Source: Sphingomonadaceae bacterium PASS1
GTDB lineage: Bacteria; Pseudomonadota; Alphaproteobacteria; Sphingomonadales; Sphingomonadaceae
Length of the DNA stretch: 64,000 nucleotides
Direction: 5' to 3'
NCBI GenBank assembly: GCA_002255985.1
Contig: NKIR01000002.1
Coordinates: 208,479-272,478 of the forward strand
This document shows, one piece after another, positions 20,567 to 31,297 of the stretch; position 1 is the stretch's first letter; each line of letters starts with the position of its first letter. The position numbers were made by a program, and so were the translations under genes. Under the pieces are notes generated by a model. The model had not been told where the DNA came from, made no database searches, and was given only the letters and a program-made list of their open reading frames with translations.

Positions 20567-21271
20567 TTAGCGGCGGTCAGACTGCGGACGGACGCCGGAA
20601 GTCTGCGCTTCCATCATCAGTCGGTCAGTTGCCATTGGGTCGTGACCCAAGATTTCGCCTTTGAAGATCCAGCATTTAATGCCGATGATGCCATAAGCAG
20701 TCAGTGCTTCGGCTTCAGCATAGTCAATGTTGGCACGAAGCGTATGCGCAGGCACGCGGCCTTCACGGTACGATTCAACGCGTGCGATTTCTGCGCCGCC
20801 CAAACGACCACCGCAGGTAATCTTGATACCTTCTGCACCCAGACGCATCGCCGATTGCATCGCGCGCTTCATGGCACGACGGAATGCGATACGACGGATA
20901 AGCTGGTCAGCAATACCCTGCGCTACGAGCTTCGCGTCGACCTCCGGCTTGCGGATTTCAACGATGTTCAACGACACTTCAGCGGTGGTGAACTTATTGA
21001 TCTGCTTTTTCAGCTTCTCAATGTCCGCACCCTTCTTGCCGATGATCACGCCAGGACGTGCTGCGTAGATTGAAACGCGGCAATTCTTGGCAGGACGATC
21101 GATGACGACCTTTGAAATCGCTGCTTGTGGCAGTGTTTCAAAGATGAACTTGCGGATCTTGATATCTTCCAGAAGCATGCGGCCATATTCCGCACCTTCG
21201 GCGTACCAACGGCTATCCCAAGTCCGGTTTATCTGCAGGCGAAGCCCGATTGGATTTGATTTCTGACCCAT
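20567..21271 (-). CDS. rpsC: 30S ribosomal protein S3
   Basis: mRNA-entry protein with KH domain, 234 residues. [22 protein letters not shown] start, KH motif [15 protein letters not shown] and C-terminal [14 protein letters not shown] are all visible. Three bases after rplV. Confidence 0.97.
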   Translation of the reverse strand: MGQKSNPIGLRLQINRTWDSRWYAEGAEYGRMLLEDIKIRKFIFETLPQAAISKVVIDRPAKNCRVSIYAARPGVIIGKKGADIEKLKKQINKFTTAEVSLNIVEIRKPEVDAKLVAQGIADQLIRRIAFRRAMKRAMQSAMRLGAEGIKITCGGRLGGAEIARVESYREGRVPAHTLRANIDYAEAEALTAYGIIGIKCWIFKGEILGHDPMATDRLMMEAQTSGVRPQSDRR

Positions 21272-21274
21272 GAC

Positions 21275-21655
21275 TTATGCCTCTTCTTGCTGTTCACGCA
21301 CAACGATGCGCAGACGGCTGAATGGTTTGATGATCCGGCTCGATTTGCCGCGGCCACGTGCCATGAAACGCTTCATGGTCAGTGCCTTGCCAACGCTTGC
21401 CTCGGCAACGACAAGGCTGTCGACGTCAAGATTGTGGTTGTTTTCGGCGTTGGCGATGGCGGATGCCAGAACCTTGCGCACGTCTTCTGCCATTCCCTTT
21501 GTGGAGAATTTCAGAATGTTGAGCGCGTCTTCGGCTTTCTTGCCACGGATCAGCGCGGCAACGAGGCCAAGCTTTTGAGCCGAACCACGAATGGTTGTGC
21601 CCACTGCCAGAGCTTCATTGTCGGCGACGCGACGGGGTGCGGATGCCTTACCCAT
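21275..21655 (-). CDS. rplV: 50S ribosomal protein L22
   Basis: Tunnel protein, 126 residues. The extended tail loop region [20 protein letters not shown] lines the exit tunnel; [16 protein letters not shown] is the helix region. Overlaps the rpsS stop by one base. Confidence 0.97.
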   Translation of the reverse strand: MGKASAPRRVADNEALAVGTTIRGSAQKLGLVAALIRGKKAEDALNILKFSTKGMAEDVRKVLASAIANAENNHNLDVDSLVVAEASVGKALTMKRFMARGRGKSSRIIKPFSRLRIVVREQQEEA

Positions 21656-21930
21656 TAGCGTTTGCCCTTCTTATCTGCGCCATGGCCATGATAAGTACGC
21701 GTTGGAGCGAACTCACCAAGCTTATGGCCGACCATGTCCTCATTCACCGAAACGGGAATGAACTTGTGGCCGTTATAGACGCTGAACGTCAGGCCAACGA
21801 ACTGAGGCAGGATTGTCGAGCGACGCGACCAAGTCTTGATCGGCGCAGCCTTCGATGCTTCCTGAGCGGTTTCTGCTTTTTTCAGCAGATAGAGGTCAAC
21901 AAACGGACCTTTCCAGACGGAACGAGACAT
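21655..21930 (-). CDS. rpsS: 30S ribosomal protein S19
   Basis: Head protein, 91 residues. [20 protein letters not shown] and [20 protein letters not shown] are nearly invariant. Three bases after rplB, normal S10 operon order. Confidence 0.98.
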   Translation of the reverse strand: MSRSVWKGPFVDLYLLKKAETAQEASKAAPIKTWSRRSTILPQFVGLTFSVYNGHKFIPVSVNEDMVGHKLGEFAPTRTYHGHGADKKGKR

Positions 21931-21933
21931 GAG

Positions 21934-22770
21934 TTACCTCTTCTTCTTAGCATGCCGCGAACGGATGATCATCCGGTCGGTCGACTTGTTGCTGCGGGTA
22001 CGAGCACCCTTTGTTGGCTTACCCCAAGGTGTAACCGGATGACGGCCACCTGATGTACGACCTTCACCACCACCATGCGGGTGATCGACAGGGTTCTTAG
22101 CAACACCACGCGTCAGCGGGCGAATGCCGCGCCAGCGATTGCGGCCTGCCTTGGCAAGGGTCGTGTTCGAGTTGTCAGGGTTCGAAACCGCGCCAACTGT
22201 ACCCATGCACGTGCCGAGAATGTAGCGCTGCTCACCTGAGTTCAGGCGAACGATAACGCGGCCACCGTCACGACCGACCAGCTGCACATAGGTGCCTGCT
22301 GAACGTGCGATCTGACCACCCTTACCGGGCTTCATTTCGATGTTGTGGCAAATCGTACCAACCGGCATCTGGCTCAGCAACATGGCGTTGCCTGGCTTAA
22401 CGTCGGTCTTTTCGCCGGCAACAACAACGTCGCCTACGGCAAGACGCTGTGGTGCAAGGATGTAGGCCAGTTCACCATCTTCGTACTTTACAAGTGCGAT
22501 GAAGGCCGAACGGTTGGGGTCATATTCCAGACGCTCAACGGTTGCAGGCATATCCCATTTACGACGCTTAAAGTCGATCAGACGATATTTTTGCTTATGA
22601 CCGCCGCCGATACCGCGCGAAGTCACGTGACCCTTGTTGTTACGGCCGCCGGTCTTGCTCTTACCTTCGGTCAGTCCCTTTACAGGACCGCCTTTGTAGA
22701 GGCTCGACCGGTCAACCAGCACAAGGCCGCGACGGGCGGGGCTAGTTGGTTTGTAGCTTTTGAGTGCCAT
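21934..22770 (-). CDS. rplB: 50S ribosomal protein L2
   Basis: Needed for subunit joining and the peptidyl transferase region, 278 residues. [16 protein letters not shown] start; the functional His lies in [13 protein letters not shown]; the end is RSRHAKKKR. Ten bases after rplW. Confidence 0.98.
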   Translation of the reverse strand: MALKSYKPTSPARRGLVLVDRSSLYKGGPVKGLTEGKSKTGGRNNKGHVTSRGIGGGHKQKYRLIDFKRRKWDMPATVERLEYDPNRSAFIALVKYEDGELAYILAPQRLAVGDVVVAGEKTDVKPGNAMLLSQMPVGTICHNIEMKPGKGGQIARSAGTYVQLVGRDGGRVIVRLNSGEQRYILGTCMGTVGAVSNPDNSNTTLAKAGRNRWRGIRPLTRGVAKNPVDHPHGGGEGRTSGGRHPVTPWGKPTKGARTRSNKSTDRMIIRSRHAKKKR

Positions 22771-22780
22771 TATCCTGCCC

Positions 22781-23089
22781 TTAAATACCGGTGGTCACGT
22801 CAATGCTCTGGCCTTCGGCCAAAGTGACGATTGCTTTTTTGACATCCGAACGCGTGTAAGGTTTGCCCTTCCAGCGCTTGGTTTTGCCCTTTTGCACGAG
22901 CGTATTCACGTTCAGGACCTTGACGTCGAACAGGGCTTCAACAGCTGCCTTGATCTGTGGCTTGGTCGAGCTACCCGTGACTTTGAACACAACAGCGTTG
23001 TGCTCCGACAGCAGGGTCGCCTTTTCGGTGATGTGCGGTGCAACGATCACGTCATAATGACGCACGTCGATTGCTTTATCCTTAGCCAT
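22781..23089 (-). CDS. rplW: 50S ribosomal protein L23
   Basis: Tunnel-exit protein and docking site for trigger factor, 102 residues. [17 protein letters not shown] and [15 protein letters not shown] are typical. Starts eight bases inside rplD, so translation is coupled. Confidence 0.97.
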   Translation of the reverse strand: MAKDKAIDVRHYDVIVAPHITEKATLLSEHNAVVFKVTGSSTKPQIKAAVEALFDVKVLNVNTLVQKGKTKRWKGKPYTRSDVKKAIVTLAEGQSIDVTTGI

Positions 23090-23708
23090 TGAAACGGGCC
23101 TCCAGTTTCTCGACCGCAGCGCGGGTCAGGACCAGCGTGTCATGCTTCAGAATGTCATAAACATTGGCACCAACAGCAGGCATCACGTTGATGCCGACCA
23201 GGTTAGCCGAAGCCATACGGAAATTGTCGTTGACGGTGTCGCCGTCGATAACCAGCGTCGTCTTGCCGAAACCGAGCTTGCCAACCTGACCCTTAAGCGC
23301 CGCAGTCTTTGCAGCAGCCAGATCAAGATCTTCAAGAACGATAAGCGAACCAGCCTTAGCTTTGCTCGAAAGCGCCATCTTCAGACCCAATGAGCGGATC
23401 TTCTTGTTCAACGATGGGTTAAAGTCACGCAGACGGGCACCATGGGCCTTACCACCACCGATGAAGATCGGAGCAGCGCGGTCACCGTGACGGGCAGTAC
23501 CGCCACCCTTTTGGTTGCCGAATTTCTTGCCGGTGCGTGCAACGTCTGAACGCTCACGGGTCGGACGAGCCGTACCGCGGGCCTTTTCACGCTGCCAGGT
23601 AACAACACGGTGCAGAATGTCGGCGCGTGGCTCAATGCCAAATACGTCGTCATTCAGATCGATGTCGCCCTTTGCCTTGGCGTCGAGGGTTTGAACCTTG
23701 AGCTTCAT
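23082..23708 (-). CDS. rplD: 50S ribosomal protein L4
   Basis: Tunnel-constriction protein, 208 residues. [19 protein letters not shown] and [20 protein letters not shown] form the extended loop. In E. coli L4 represses its own S10 operon through a leader; whether the spacer upstream of rplC here has that role is unknown. Confidence 0.97.
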   Translation of the reverse strand: MKLKVQTLDAKAKGDIDLNDDVFGIEPRADILHRVVTWQREKARGTARPTRERSDVARTGKKFGNQKGGGTARHGDRAAPIFIGGGKAHGARLRDFNPSLNKKIRSLGLKMALSSKAKAGSLIVLEDLDLAAAKTAALKGQVGKLGFGKTTLVIDGDTVNDNFRMASANLVGINVMPAVGANVYDILKHDTLVLTRAAVEKLEARFNG

Positions 23709-23711
23709 GGC

Positions 23712-24542
23712 TTAGCCCTCCTTCTTTTCTTCGCCGGCGTCAGCAGCAGGTGCTTCGACAGCGGGCGCAGCTTCAGCGGCAGGCGCTTCAGCTTCGACAG
23801 CGGGGGTATCTGCAACTTCAACTTCGGTGTTGATGATGACGTCCTCAACCACTGGGGCTTCATTGTCATTCTTCAACGCGCCGGGGAACGGAGCAGCTTC
23901 AGGTGTAGGAACCTTGACGGCATCGCGAACAAGCAACCAACCGTTCTTCGCGCCAGGTACGGAACCCTTTACGAAGATGAGACCGCGCGCAACATCAGTG
24001 CGGACGATTTCAAGATTTTGTTGTGTGCGCTGACGGTCACCCATGTGGCCGGCCATCTTCTTGTTCTTGAACACCTTGCCTGGATCCTGGCGTTGGCCAG
24101 TCGAACCATGGGCACGGTGGGTGATGGACACACCGTGCGATGCGCGCATACCACCGAAGCCCCAACGCTTCATGGCGCCGGCAAAGCCTTTACCCTGCGT
24201 GTGGCCCGTGATGTCGACGAGCTGGCCGTCAACAAAATGGTCTGCGGAAAGAGAAGCGCCGACGGGCAACAAGCCGTCGGCATTATCAACGCGGAATTCA
24301 GCAACGCGAGCTTTTGGCTCGACCTGTGCTTTAGCGAACTCGCCGCGTTGTGGTTTGTTTACATTTTTCGCTTTACGGGCGCCGGCACCGAGACGAACAG
24401 CAAAATAGCCATCCTTGTCTGCATTGCGGGCTCCGACCACTTGGCAGCCTTCCAGCGCCAAAACGGTCACAGGTACGTGACGGCCATCTTCATTGAAGAG
24501 GCGCATCATACCCATCTTTTTCGCGATCACGCCAGTGCGCAT
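23712..24542 (-). CDS. rplC: 50S ribosomal protein L3 with acidic C-terminal tail
   Basis: Large-subunit assembly protein, 276 residues against 209 in E. coli. The core [20 protein letters not shown] and [15 protein letters not shown] with the methylation-site Gln region [10 protein letters not shown] are normal. The excess is a C-terminal tail of about 65 residues made mainly of Ala, Glu, Val and Pro (for example [19 protein letters not shown]), strongly acidic. Such tails occur in alphaproteobacteria; their role is unknown to me. It follows an unusually long 213-base spacer after rpsJ. Confidence 0.96.
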   Translation of the reverse strand: MRTGVIAKKMGMMRLFNEDGRHVPVTVLALEGCQVVGARNADKDGYFAVRLGAGARKAKNVNKPQRGEFAKAQVEPKARVAEFRVDNADGLLPVGASLSADHFVDGQLVDITGHTQGKGFAGAMKRWGFGGMRASHGVSITHRAHGSTGQRQDPGKVFKNKKMAGHMGDRQRTQQNLEIVRTDVARGLIFVKGSVPGAKNGWLLVRDAVKVPTPEAAPFPGALKNDNEAPVVEDVIINTEVEVADTPAVEAEAPAAEAAPAVEAPAADAGEEKKEG

Positions 24543-24574
24543 GATCCATACTCCAACTTATGTCAGAGGCCCGG

Positions 24575-24747
24575 CTGGCAGGATTGCCAGGAGGGCGTGA
24601 CGCCTAAATCCAGCCCTGAATTTTTAAGCATTGCCCCGTCCGGGCTAGGCACCAATGGCTCACCTTAATGAGCAATCTGGTAAGACGGGGAACGCAGCCC
24701 GAGTAAACTCGGCGGTATTCCTATTGTCTCACTCTACTTGCGTAGAG
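24575..24747 (-). promoter_or_regulatory. Structured rpsJ-rplC spacer with three short hairpins
   Basis: Three perfect short stems lie in the 213-base gap: CTCTAC/GTAGAG (24732-24747, directly after the rpsJ stop), CCGAG/CTCGG (24699-24712) and CTGGCA/TGCCAG (24575-24590, about 35 bases before rplC). None has a T-tract. In most S10 operons rpsJ and rplC are much closer, so the gap may be a control leader for rplC onward, possibly bound by an r-protein, or include a second promoter. Structure read by eye only. Confidence 0.5.
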
Positions 24748-24755
24748 ATATCGGC

Positions 24756-25067
24756 TTACGCCAATTTGATTTCGACATTCACACCGGCAGCAAGATCGAG
24801 CTTCATGAGCGCGTCTACGGTCTGTGGAGTGGGCTGCACAATGTCGAGCAACCTTTTATAGGTACGAACCTCGAACTGCTCGCGCGACTTTTTGTCAACG
24901 TGCGGTCCGCGGTTCACTGTGAACTTTTCGATACGGGTAGGAAGTGGAATTGGACCACGGATAAGCGCGCCAGTGCGGCGTGCGGTGTCTGCGATATCGC
25001 CAGTTGCCTGATCGAGGACGCGATGGTCAAATGCTTTCAGGCGGATGCGAATATTCTGCGTTTCCAT
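24756..25067 (-). CDS. rpsJ: 30S ribosomal protein S10
   Basis: Head protein and transcription antitermination factor NusE, 103 residues from [16 protein letters not shown] at 25067. [14 protein letters not shown] and [19 protein letters not shown] are invariant. First gene of the S10 block here, separated from tuf by a terminator, so it needs its own promoter or read-through. Confidence 0.97.
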   Translation of the reverse strand: METQNIRIRLKAFDHRVLDQATGDIADTARRTGALIRGPIPLPTRIEKFTVNRGPHVDKKSREQFEVRTYKRLLDIVQPTPQTVDALMKLDLAAGVNVEIKLA

Positions 25068-25162
25068 GGGTTCACCAATTTCCAAATTCTATCAATATCA
25101 AAGAGCCGAAAAACAGCCATTCCGACTTGCGCTTTCGAAGCCGGAACAACTGTTTTGAAATT

Positions 25163-25201
25163 CTAAAAACCGCCCCGCCCGAATCAAAGATTCGGGCGGG
25201 A
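25163..25201 (-). terminator. Intrinsic terminator after tuf
   Basis: CCCGCCCGAATC (25174-25185) pairs perfectly with GATTCGGGCGGG (25189-25200). On the minus strand this is 14 bases past the tuf stop and followed by GCGGTTTTTAG. The very stable stem and T-run indicate that the str operon ends here, and rpsJ starts a new unit or depends on read-through. Confidence 0.85.
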
Positions 25202-25214
25202 TGCGCGGCTTATA

Positions 25215-26405
25215 TTACTTCGTGATGGTGCTGACAACCCCAGAACCGACGGTGCGTCCGCCTTCGCGAATTGCGAAGCGAAGACCTGGGTCCATAGCGA
25301 TTGGAGCAATCAACTTAACCGAGATGGTTACGTTGTCGCCTGGCATAACCATTTCAGTGCCTTCTGGAAGGATCACTTCGCCGGTCACGTCCGTTGTACG
25401 GAAGTAGAACTGTGGACGGTAGTTTGCGAAGAATGGCGTGTGACGGCCGCCTTCGTCCTTCGAAAGAACGTAAATTTCTGCCGAAAACTCAGTGTGCGGC
25501 GTAACCGAACCTGGCTTGCAGAGAACCTGACCACGCTCAACTTCTTCACGGCCTACGCCACGAACAAGCGCACCGATGTTGTCACCTGCACGACCTTCGT
25601 CGAGCAGCTTGCGGAACATTTCAACGCCGGTAACGGTCGTCTTCTTGGTGTCCTTGATACCGACGATTTCAACTTCTTCGCCGACCTTGACGATTCCGGT
25701 TTCAACGCGGCCGGTAACAACCGTACCACGACCCGAGATCGAGAACACGTCTTCAACTGGCATCAGGAATGGCTTGTCGATTGGACGCTCTGGCTGAGGA
25801 ATAGCTTCGTCAACAGCAGCCATCAGTGCAAGGACTGATTCCTTACCGATGTTGTCGTCACGGCCTTCGAGTGCAGCAAGTGCCGAACCACGAACTATTG
25901 GAATATCGTCGCCTGGGAAATCATACTTCGAAAGAAGCTCACGGATTTCCATTTCAACCAGCTCGAGAATTTCTTCGTCGTCAACCTGGTCAACCTTGTT
26001 CATGTAAACAACAAGTGCAGGAACGCCAACCTGACGTGCAAGCAGGATGTGCTCGCGAGTCTGTGGCATCGGGCCGTCAGCAGCGTTCACAACGAGGATA
26101 GCGCCGTCCATCTGGGCAGCACCGGTGATCATGTTCTTAACATAGTCAGCGTGGCCTGGGCAGTCGACGTGTGCGTAGTGACGACCAGCAGTTTCATATT
26201 CAACGTGTGCGGTCGAAATCGTGATGCCGCGCTCGCGCTCTTCTGGAGCCTTATCGATGTTAGCGAAATCAACAGCGGTACCGCCGTAAGTTTCAGCCAT
26301 GATCTTCGTGATTGCTGCAGTCAGCGTGGTCTTGCCGTGGTCAACGTGACCGATGGTACCAATGTTGCAATGCGGTTTCGTCCGCTCAAATTTAGCTTTT
26401 GCCAT
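25215..26405 (-). CDS. tuf: Elongation factor Tu
   Basis: GTPase delivering aminoacyl-tRNA, 396 residues. GTP motifs [17 protein letters not shown] and NKVDQVDD are present, followed by beta-barrel domains 2 and 3 ending [15 protein letters not shown]. Only this copy is in the window. It is 91 bases after fusA and followed by a strong terminator. Confidence 0.98.
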   Translation of the reverse strand: MAKAKFERTKPHCNIGTIGHVDHGKTTLTAAITKIMAETYGGTAVDFANIDKAPEERERGITISTAHVEYETAGRHYAHVDCPGHADYVKNMITGAAQMDGAILVVNAADGPMPQTREHILLARQVGVPALVVYMNKVDQVDDEEILELVEMEIRELLSKYDFPGDDIPIVRGSALAALEGRDDNIGKESVLALMAAVDEAIPQPERPIDKPFLMPVEDVFSISGRGTVVTGRVETGIVKVGEEVEIVGIKDTKKTTVTGVEMFRKLLDEGRAGDNIGALVRGVGREEVERGQVLCKPGSVTPHTEFSAEIYVLSKDEGGRHTPFFANYRPQFYFRTTDVTGEVILPEGTEMVMPGDNVTISVKLIAPIAMDPGLRFAIREGGRTVGSGVVSTITK

Positions 26406-26496
26406 TTTCTCAAACCTTCTTTCGATTAGGTAATATTTTGATCAGGTGGGACGACGCCTGCTGAATCAGGCGCCGCCATTAATCGGCTTTTGCCTA

Positions 26497-28569
26497 TCAG
26501 GCAAGCTTCTCCTTGATTTCGGCCGCAACGTTCGATGGGACTTCATCATAATGATTGAAGAACATCGAATAGTTTGCACGTCCTTGCGTGAACGAGCGGA
26601 GCTGGTTCACATAGCCGAACATGTTGGCCAAAGGCACCATGGACTCAACAACCTGCGCATTACCGCGGCTGTCAGTGCCTTGAATTTGACCACGACGTGA
26701 GTTCATGTCGCCGATCACATCACCCAGATATTCTTCAGGAGATACAACTTCGACCTTCATGATTGGTTCAAGTAATTTGATACCCGCTTTTTGCGCAGCT
26801 TCACGCATGCCTGCACGACCAGCGATTTCGAACGCCAGCGCCGACGAGTCGACGTCATGGTATGCGCCGTCATACAGCGTGATTTCGAAATCGATGATCG
26901 GGAAGCCGATAAGCGATCCGGACTCTGCGGTTTCGCGCATGCCCTTTTCAACCGAAGGGATATATTCCTTCGGAATGTTACCGCCCTTAACGTCATCCTT
27001 AAAGATGATACCTGTGCCACGCTCGCCCGGCTTTACCGTGAACTTGATACGGCCGAACTGACCTGAACCACCCGACTGCTTCTTGTGGGTGTAATCAACG
27101 TCAACTTCGCGTGCGAGATATTCACGGTAAGCAACCTGCGGCGCACCGACATTTGCTTCAACCTTGAATTCACGACGCATACGATCGACGATGATGTCGA
27201 GGTGAAGCTCGCCCATGCCCTTAATGATCGTCTGGCCCGATTCGTGGTCGGTCGAAACGCGGAACGATGGATCTTCGGCCGACAGGCGATTGAGCGCGAT
27301 GCCCATCTTTTCTTGGTCAGCCTTGGTCTTTGGTTCAACCGAAAGCTCGATAACGGGCTCGGGGAATTCCATACGCTCCAGAATGATCGGGAAACGTTCG
27401 GCGCACAAAGTGTCACCGGTGGTTGTTTCCTTCATGCCGGCAAGCGCGATGATGTCGCCTGCGAATGCTTCGTCAACGTCCTTACGTTCGTTGGCGTGCA
27501 TTTCGAGCATACGCCCGACCTTTTCCTTCTTGTCCTTCACCGAGTTCAGATACGTGCCCTTGAGCAGCGAACCTGAATAGATGCGGATGAAGGTCAGCGA
27601 ACCAACGAAGGGGTCGTTCATGACCTTGAAGGCGAGCGCACTGAATGGCGCATCGTCAGTAGCCGGGCGGCTATCTGGTTCAAGCGTGTCCATATGGACG
27701 CCTTGAACATCTTCAATGTCGAGCGGCGAAGGCAGATAATCGACAACAGCGTCGAGCAAAGGCTGAACGCCCTTGTTCTTGAACGCCGAACCACAGCAGA
27801 CAGGAACGAACGACTGGTTCAACGTGCCCTTGCGGATGAGTGCCTTCAGCGTTGCAACGTCAGGCTCATTGCCTTCAAGATATGCTTCCATCGCGACATC
27901 GTCTTGCTCAACAGCAAGCTCGATCAGTTCACTGCGATACTTCGCAGCTTCGTCAGCCAGGTCAGCAGGGATATCTTCGTAGAAGAAGTCCGCACCAAGC
28001 GATTCGTCTTTCCAAATGATCGCACGGTTGTGCACGAGGTCGACGAGACCCTTAAGGTCCGCTTCCAGACCGATTGGGATGTACAGAACAGCTGGCTTTG
28101 CACCCAGACGATCGATGATCGACTGAACGCAATATTTGAAGTTCGCGCCTGTGCGGTCGAGCTTGTTGATGAAACACATGCGTGGAACGCCGTATTTATC
28201 GGCCTGACGCCATACGGTTTCGGACTGTGGCTCAACGCCGGCAACGCCGTCGAAACAAGCGACCGCGCCATCAAGAACGCGCAGCGAACGTTCAACTTCA
28301 ATCGTGAAGTCAACGTGGCCTGGCGTATCAATGATGTTGATGCGGTGATCGTTCCAGAAGCAGGTCGTTGCAGCCGACGTGATCGTGATGCCACGCTCTT
28401 GCTCTTGCTCCATCCAATCCATGGTGGCAGCGCCATCATGAACTTCGCCGATTTTATACGACTTACCGGTGTAGAAAAGGATGCGCTCGGTGGTCGTGGT
28501 TTTACCGGCGTCGATATGCGCCATGATTCCGATGTTGCGATACATATTGAGTGGATGGCTGCGTGCCAT
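26497..28569 (-). CDS. fusA: Elongation factor G
   Basis: Translocation GTPase, 690 residues, normal length. The P-loop [15 protein letters not shown] is near residue 15, DTPGHVDF and NKLDRTGA follow, and [17 protein letters not shown] belongs to domain IV. Third gene of the str operon after rpsG. Confidence 0.98.
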   Translation of the reverse strand: MARSHPLNMYRNIGIMAHIDAGKTTTTERILFYTGKSYKIGEVHDGAATMDWMEQEQERGITITSAATTCFWNDHRINIIDTPGHVDFTIEVERSLRVLDGAVACFDGVAGVEPQSETVWRQADKYGVPRMCFINKLDRTGANFKYCVQSIIDRLGAKPAVLYIPIGLEADLKGLVDLVHNRAIIWKDESLGADFFYEDIPADLADEAAKYRSELIELAVEQDDVAMEAYLEGNEPDVATLKALIRKGTLNQSFVPVCCGSAFKNKGVQPLLDAVVDYLPSPLDIEDVQGVHMDTLEPDSRPATDDAPFSALAFKVMNDPFVGSLTFIRIYSGSLLKGTYLNSVKDKKEKVGRMLEMHANERKDVDEAFAGDIIALAGMKETTTGDTLCAERFPIILERMEFPEPVIELSVEPKTKADQEKMGIALNRLSAEDPSFRVSTDHESGQTIIKGMGELHLDIIVDRMRREFKVEANVGAPQVAYREYLAREVDVDYTHKKQSGGSGQFGRIKFTVKPGERGTGIIFKDDVKGGNIPKEYIPSVEKGMRETAESGSLIGFPIIDFEITLYDGAYHDVDSSALAFEIAGRAGMREAAQKAGIKLLEPIMKVEVVSPEEYLGDVIGDMNSRRGQIQGTDSRGNAQVVESMVPLANMFGYVNQLRSFTQGRANYSMFFNHYDEVPSNVAAEIKEKLA

Positions 28570-28643
28570 ATGCTTTACTCCGAAGTGTGAGCCACCGAAG
28601 TGGCCCGAAGGGGTTTACCAACTGTGCTTTCGTACGCCCGCTG

Positions 28644-29114
28644 TTACCAGCGGTAGTGCGCGAACGCCCGGTTGGCTTCTGCCATACGATGCGTATCTTC
28701 ACGTTTTTTGACAGCGTTGCCTCGATTGGATGCCGCATCCATCAATTCACCGGACAAACGGGCAGCCATGGTGGTTTCGCTGCGGTTACGTGCAGCGCCG
28801 ATCAACCAACGGATCGCAAGTGCCTGCGCGCGCTCTGGACGCACTTCGCAAGGAACCTGATAGGTCGCACCACCGACGCGGCGGCTACGGACTTCGATGC
28901 CTGGCTTTACGTTATCCAGCGCTTCATGGAAGGTTTGGATAGGATCTTTCTTGGCGCGGGCTTCAACAGTTTCCAACGCACCATAAACGATACGCTCTGC
29001 TGCTGACTTCTTACCATCAAGCATCAGGTTGTTCATGAACTTCGAAAGCACGATATCACCGAACTTGGGATCGGGAAGAATGATGCGCTTTTCGGGACGA
29101 CGACGACGTGACAT
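28644..29114 (-). CDS. rpsG: 30S ribosomal protein S7
   Basis: Head assembly protein, 156 residues. [20 protein letters not shown] start and the family stretch [20 protein letters not shown] are visible. In E. coli it is the autoregulator of the str operon. Lies 77 bases after rpsL. Confidence 0.98.
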   Translation of the reverse strand: MSRRRRPEKRIILPDPKFGDIVLSKFMNNLMLDGKKSAAERIVYGALETVEARAKKDPIQTFHEALDNVKPGIEVRSRRVGGATYQVPCEVRPERAQALAIRWLIGAARNRSETTMAARLSGELMDAASNRGNAVKKREDTHRMAEANRAFAHYRW

Positions 29115-29191
29115 ATTTTATTTCCTTTATCTCATGGGACCAGTGGCAGCGCAGTTGCGCGCCAATCGGCCAGCCAATGGTAACGTTCGAA

Positions 29192-29563
29192 TTACTTCGG
29201 ACGCTTTGCACCATATTTGGAACGCGATTGCTTGCGGTCCTTGACGCCCTGCGTATCGAGTACGCCGCGAAGCACGTGGTAACGCACACCGGGAAGGTCG
29301 CGTACGCGGCCGCCACGGATAAGCACAACGCTGTGCTCCTGAAGGTTGTGGCCTTCACCTGGGATATAGGAAATAACTTCACGCTGGTTGGTCAGACGGA
29401 TCTTCGCAACCTTACGCAAAGCCGAGTTCGGCTTTTTCGGGGTCGTTGTATAAACGCGTGTGCAAACGCCGCGCTTTTGTGGATTTTGCTCCATCGCAGG
29501 GACCTTGGACTTGGTCTTCTGCGGGGTCCGGCCCTTGCGGACCAGCTGGTTAATCGTTGGCAT
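29192..29563 (-). CDS. rpsL: 30S ribosomal protein S12
   Basis: Decoding-centre protein, 123 residues from [15 protein letters not shown] at 29563, with AAGGTG upstream; the longer ORF to 29650 is leader. Streptomycin-contact regions [15 protein letters not shown] and [13 protein letters not shown] are wild-type in form, with Lys and Asp where susceptible strains have them. First gene of the str operon. Confidence 0.98.
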   Translation of the reverse strand: MPTINQLVRKGRTPQKTKSKVPAMEQNPQKRGVCTRVYTTTPKKPNSALRKVAKIRLTNQREVISYIPGEGHNLQEHSVVLIRGGRVRDLPGVRYHVLRGVLDTQGVKDRKQSRSKYGAKRPK

Positions 29564-29592
29564 ATCTTCACCTTGTTTAAAGCGGTTACTTT

Positions 29593-29640
29593 GGGTGGGC
29601 AGCCGTATTTTGCGGTGGAGGCTCAGCCTTTGGCCCACCC
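29593..29640 (-). promoter_or_regulatory. Long-range hairpin in the rpsL leader
   Basis: GGGTGGGC (29593-29600) and GCCCACCC (29633-29640) are perfectly complementary and enclose 32 bases, ending about 30 bases before the rpsL ATG. It would form in the 5' leader of the str operon mRNA. No convincing promoter hexamers were identified between here and 29747. Confidence 0.45.
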
Positions 29641-29747
29641 GGCCGATCACACAATGTGCTGCTATTCTGAGTTCTTCCCAAATAACCTAAGAGAATCGGT
29701 CCTCTGGCCATGGGAAGGCGCGCCATTAGCGCCAGCAGGCGGTCGGG

Positions 29748-30269
29748 TCAAGTAGTGCCCACACGTTCCCCAAGCACGGCATTTTCAATCCGGATCCGCC
29801 ACCACAACAACGCAGCGTTTAACATCGAAAAAGTTAACGCCATGGCGGGTGCACCAAGCAAGAGGGGCAGCAGCGCGATTTCCACGACCACCAATGCGTA
29901 ATTTGGGTGCTTGATAAACCGATATGGCCCACGCTTCACGCGGGGGAAATGCGGCGCACTGATAATGCGGGTTGTCCACCACCGGCCAATGCTTGCCAGC
30001 GTCCAGAAACGAAATGTCTGGCTGGCGACGAACGCGTTGAGCAATAACAGGTTCGGCCCAGCTGTCGGTTCCGCGAACAGCGCAATCGACACAAGCCAGC
30101 CGCTGTGCAGCAATATGAACAAAGGATAATGCTTTGCCCCATGCTCACGGCCCCCTTCGGCCAGCAAACGCCTTGTGTTGGCGTTGGCATAGGCAAGCTC
30201 GGCAAGCCGCTGTATGATAACATAGGCAAAGACAATGAGCGCCCAGATGGGCCAATCGAACAGGGTCAT
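29748..30269 (-). CDS. Isoprenylcysteine carboxyl methyltransferase-like protein, partner of the type III PKS
   Basis: A 173-residue membrane protein of the ICMT/PEMT type with four or five hydrophobic segments and the C-terminal signature GPYRFIKHPNYALVVVEIALL, which binds S-adenosylmethionine. The start overlaps the polyketide synthase stop by ATGA. In Bacillus (BpsB) and Streptomyces (SrsB) proteins of this family O-methylate the alkylpyrones or alkylresorcinols made by the neighbouring type III synthase; the same role is inferred here. There is no prenylated-protein pathway to explain it otherwise. Confidence 0.83.
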   Translation of the reverse strand: MTLFDWPIWALIVFAYVIIQRLAELAYANANTRRLLAEGGREHGAKHYPLFILLHSGWLVSIALFAEPTAGPNLLLLNAFVASQTFRFWTLASIGRWWTTRIISAPHFPRVKRGPYRFIKHPNYALVVVEIALLPLLLGAPAMALTFSMLNAALLWWRIRIENAVLGERVGTT

Positions 30270-31297
30270 GGCGTTATGATTCCCATCGCACCCACAAATC
30301 CGGGGCCAAGCGCCGTTAACAAAGTCGGCTTTGTAATCGGCCCTGTCGCCAACAACGATTCCAACACAAACAGCACCGTTGGCGAGCTCATATTGCCATG
30401 CGCCCGCAGCACCGAACGGGTCATTGCCAAATCATCACCCAGATAGTCCGCAAGCGCATCGACAACGCGGCCGCCGCCCGGGTGACAGGCAGGCTCGGCC
30501 ATCTCGGTTTTCTCAAGACCTTGCCGTGCCAAGAATGCGTCGCAGACAGGCGCAAAATGGCTGTTCACGAACACAGGAATGTCGCGCGCAAGCACCAGAT
30601 CAAAGCCCGTGTCGCCGATTTCCCAGCCCATCATATCGAGCGTGTCGGGCCACACATGGCTGGCAAAGGCGGAAAGCGCAGGGCCGGGCCCTCCCCCAAT
30701 CACCGCCGCCGCGCAGCCATCGGCAAACAAAGCAAGCGCAACCATATCTTTTTTGTCCATCCGCGCATGGTCATAGGCAAGACTGCACAGTTCAAGGCTT
30801 ACCAGCAGAACTGGCTTGTCCGGATTGGCACGGAACAGGTCTGCGGCAACGCCAAGTCCAATAACCCCGCCAGCGCAGCCATAGCCAAATAAGGGCACGC
30901 ATCGCGTATCGGGTGCAAATCCCATTTTCGCGATCATCCGGCTTGGCAGGCTTGGCGTCATGGTTCCGGTGGTTGATACGAACACAATCTGACCAATGTC
31001 GGCGGCATTGACGCCTGCACGATCAAGTGCTTGAGCCGCGGCAGCCTCAAACAGAACTGCTGCAGCGTCGGCATATACCGCTGCGCGACCAGCCCACGAC
31101 CGTGGCGCAAAATAATATTCAGGCGGCATCGCAATATGCCGCTGATCAATGCCGGTATTGCCTAGAATATCCGCCATGCGCGCCGGTAACGCATGACCTT
31201 TGGCCTGCGCCAATATCGACAAGACCTGATTTTGCGTAATGCCGTGCGGCGGCACAGCGGTTCCAAGCGAGAGCAAGCGGGGGGAATTAGGGGTCAT
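30266..31297 (-). CDS. Type III polyketide synthase
   Basis: Chalcone-synthase-fold enzyme of 343 residues that extends an acyl-CoA starter with malonyl-CoA. The catalytic triad is visible: Cys141 in FGYGCAGG, His in ACHPGGGRVVD and Asn in AHGNMSSPT. Bacterial relatives paired with an ICMT-like gene make long-chain alkylpyrones or alkylresorcinols, so this one may form membrane-associated phenolic lipids. The product cannot be named from sequence. It is the first gene of a two-gene operon divergent from gltX. Confidence 0.9.
   Translation of the reverse strand: MTPNSPRLLSLGTAVPPHGITQNQVLSILAQAKGHALPARMADILGNTGIDQRHIAMPPEYYFAPRSWAGRAAVYADAAAVLFEAAAAQALDRAGVNAADIGQIVFVSTTGTMTPSLPSRMIAKMGFAPDTRCVPLFGYGCAGGVIGLGVAADLFRANPDKPVLLVSLELCSLAYDHARMDKKDMVALALFADGCAAAVIGGGPGPALSAFASHVWPDTLDMMGWEIGDTGFDLVLARDIPVFVNSHFAPVCDAFLARQGLEKTEMAEPACHPGGGRVVDALADYLGDDLAMTRSVLRAHGNMSSPTVLFVLESLLATGPITKPTLLTALGPGFVGAMGIITP

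Noticed and set aside
23610-24668. 352-codon plus-strand ORF opposite rplD/rplC
   Set aside because: Antisense shadow of two certain ribosomal genes; no ribosome binding site or recognisable family.
25068-25162. Search for an rpsJ promoter
   Set aside because: Several AT-rich segments (for example GATAGAAT) but no -35/-10 pair at proper spacing that I would defend.
27694-28590. 298-codon plus-strand ORF opposite fusA
   Set aside because: Produced by codon bias of fusA on the other strand; low-complexity translation without a domain.
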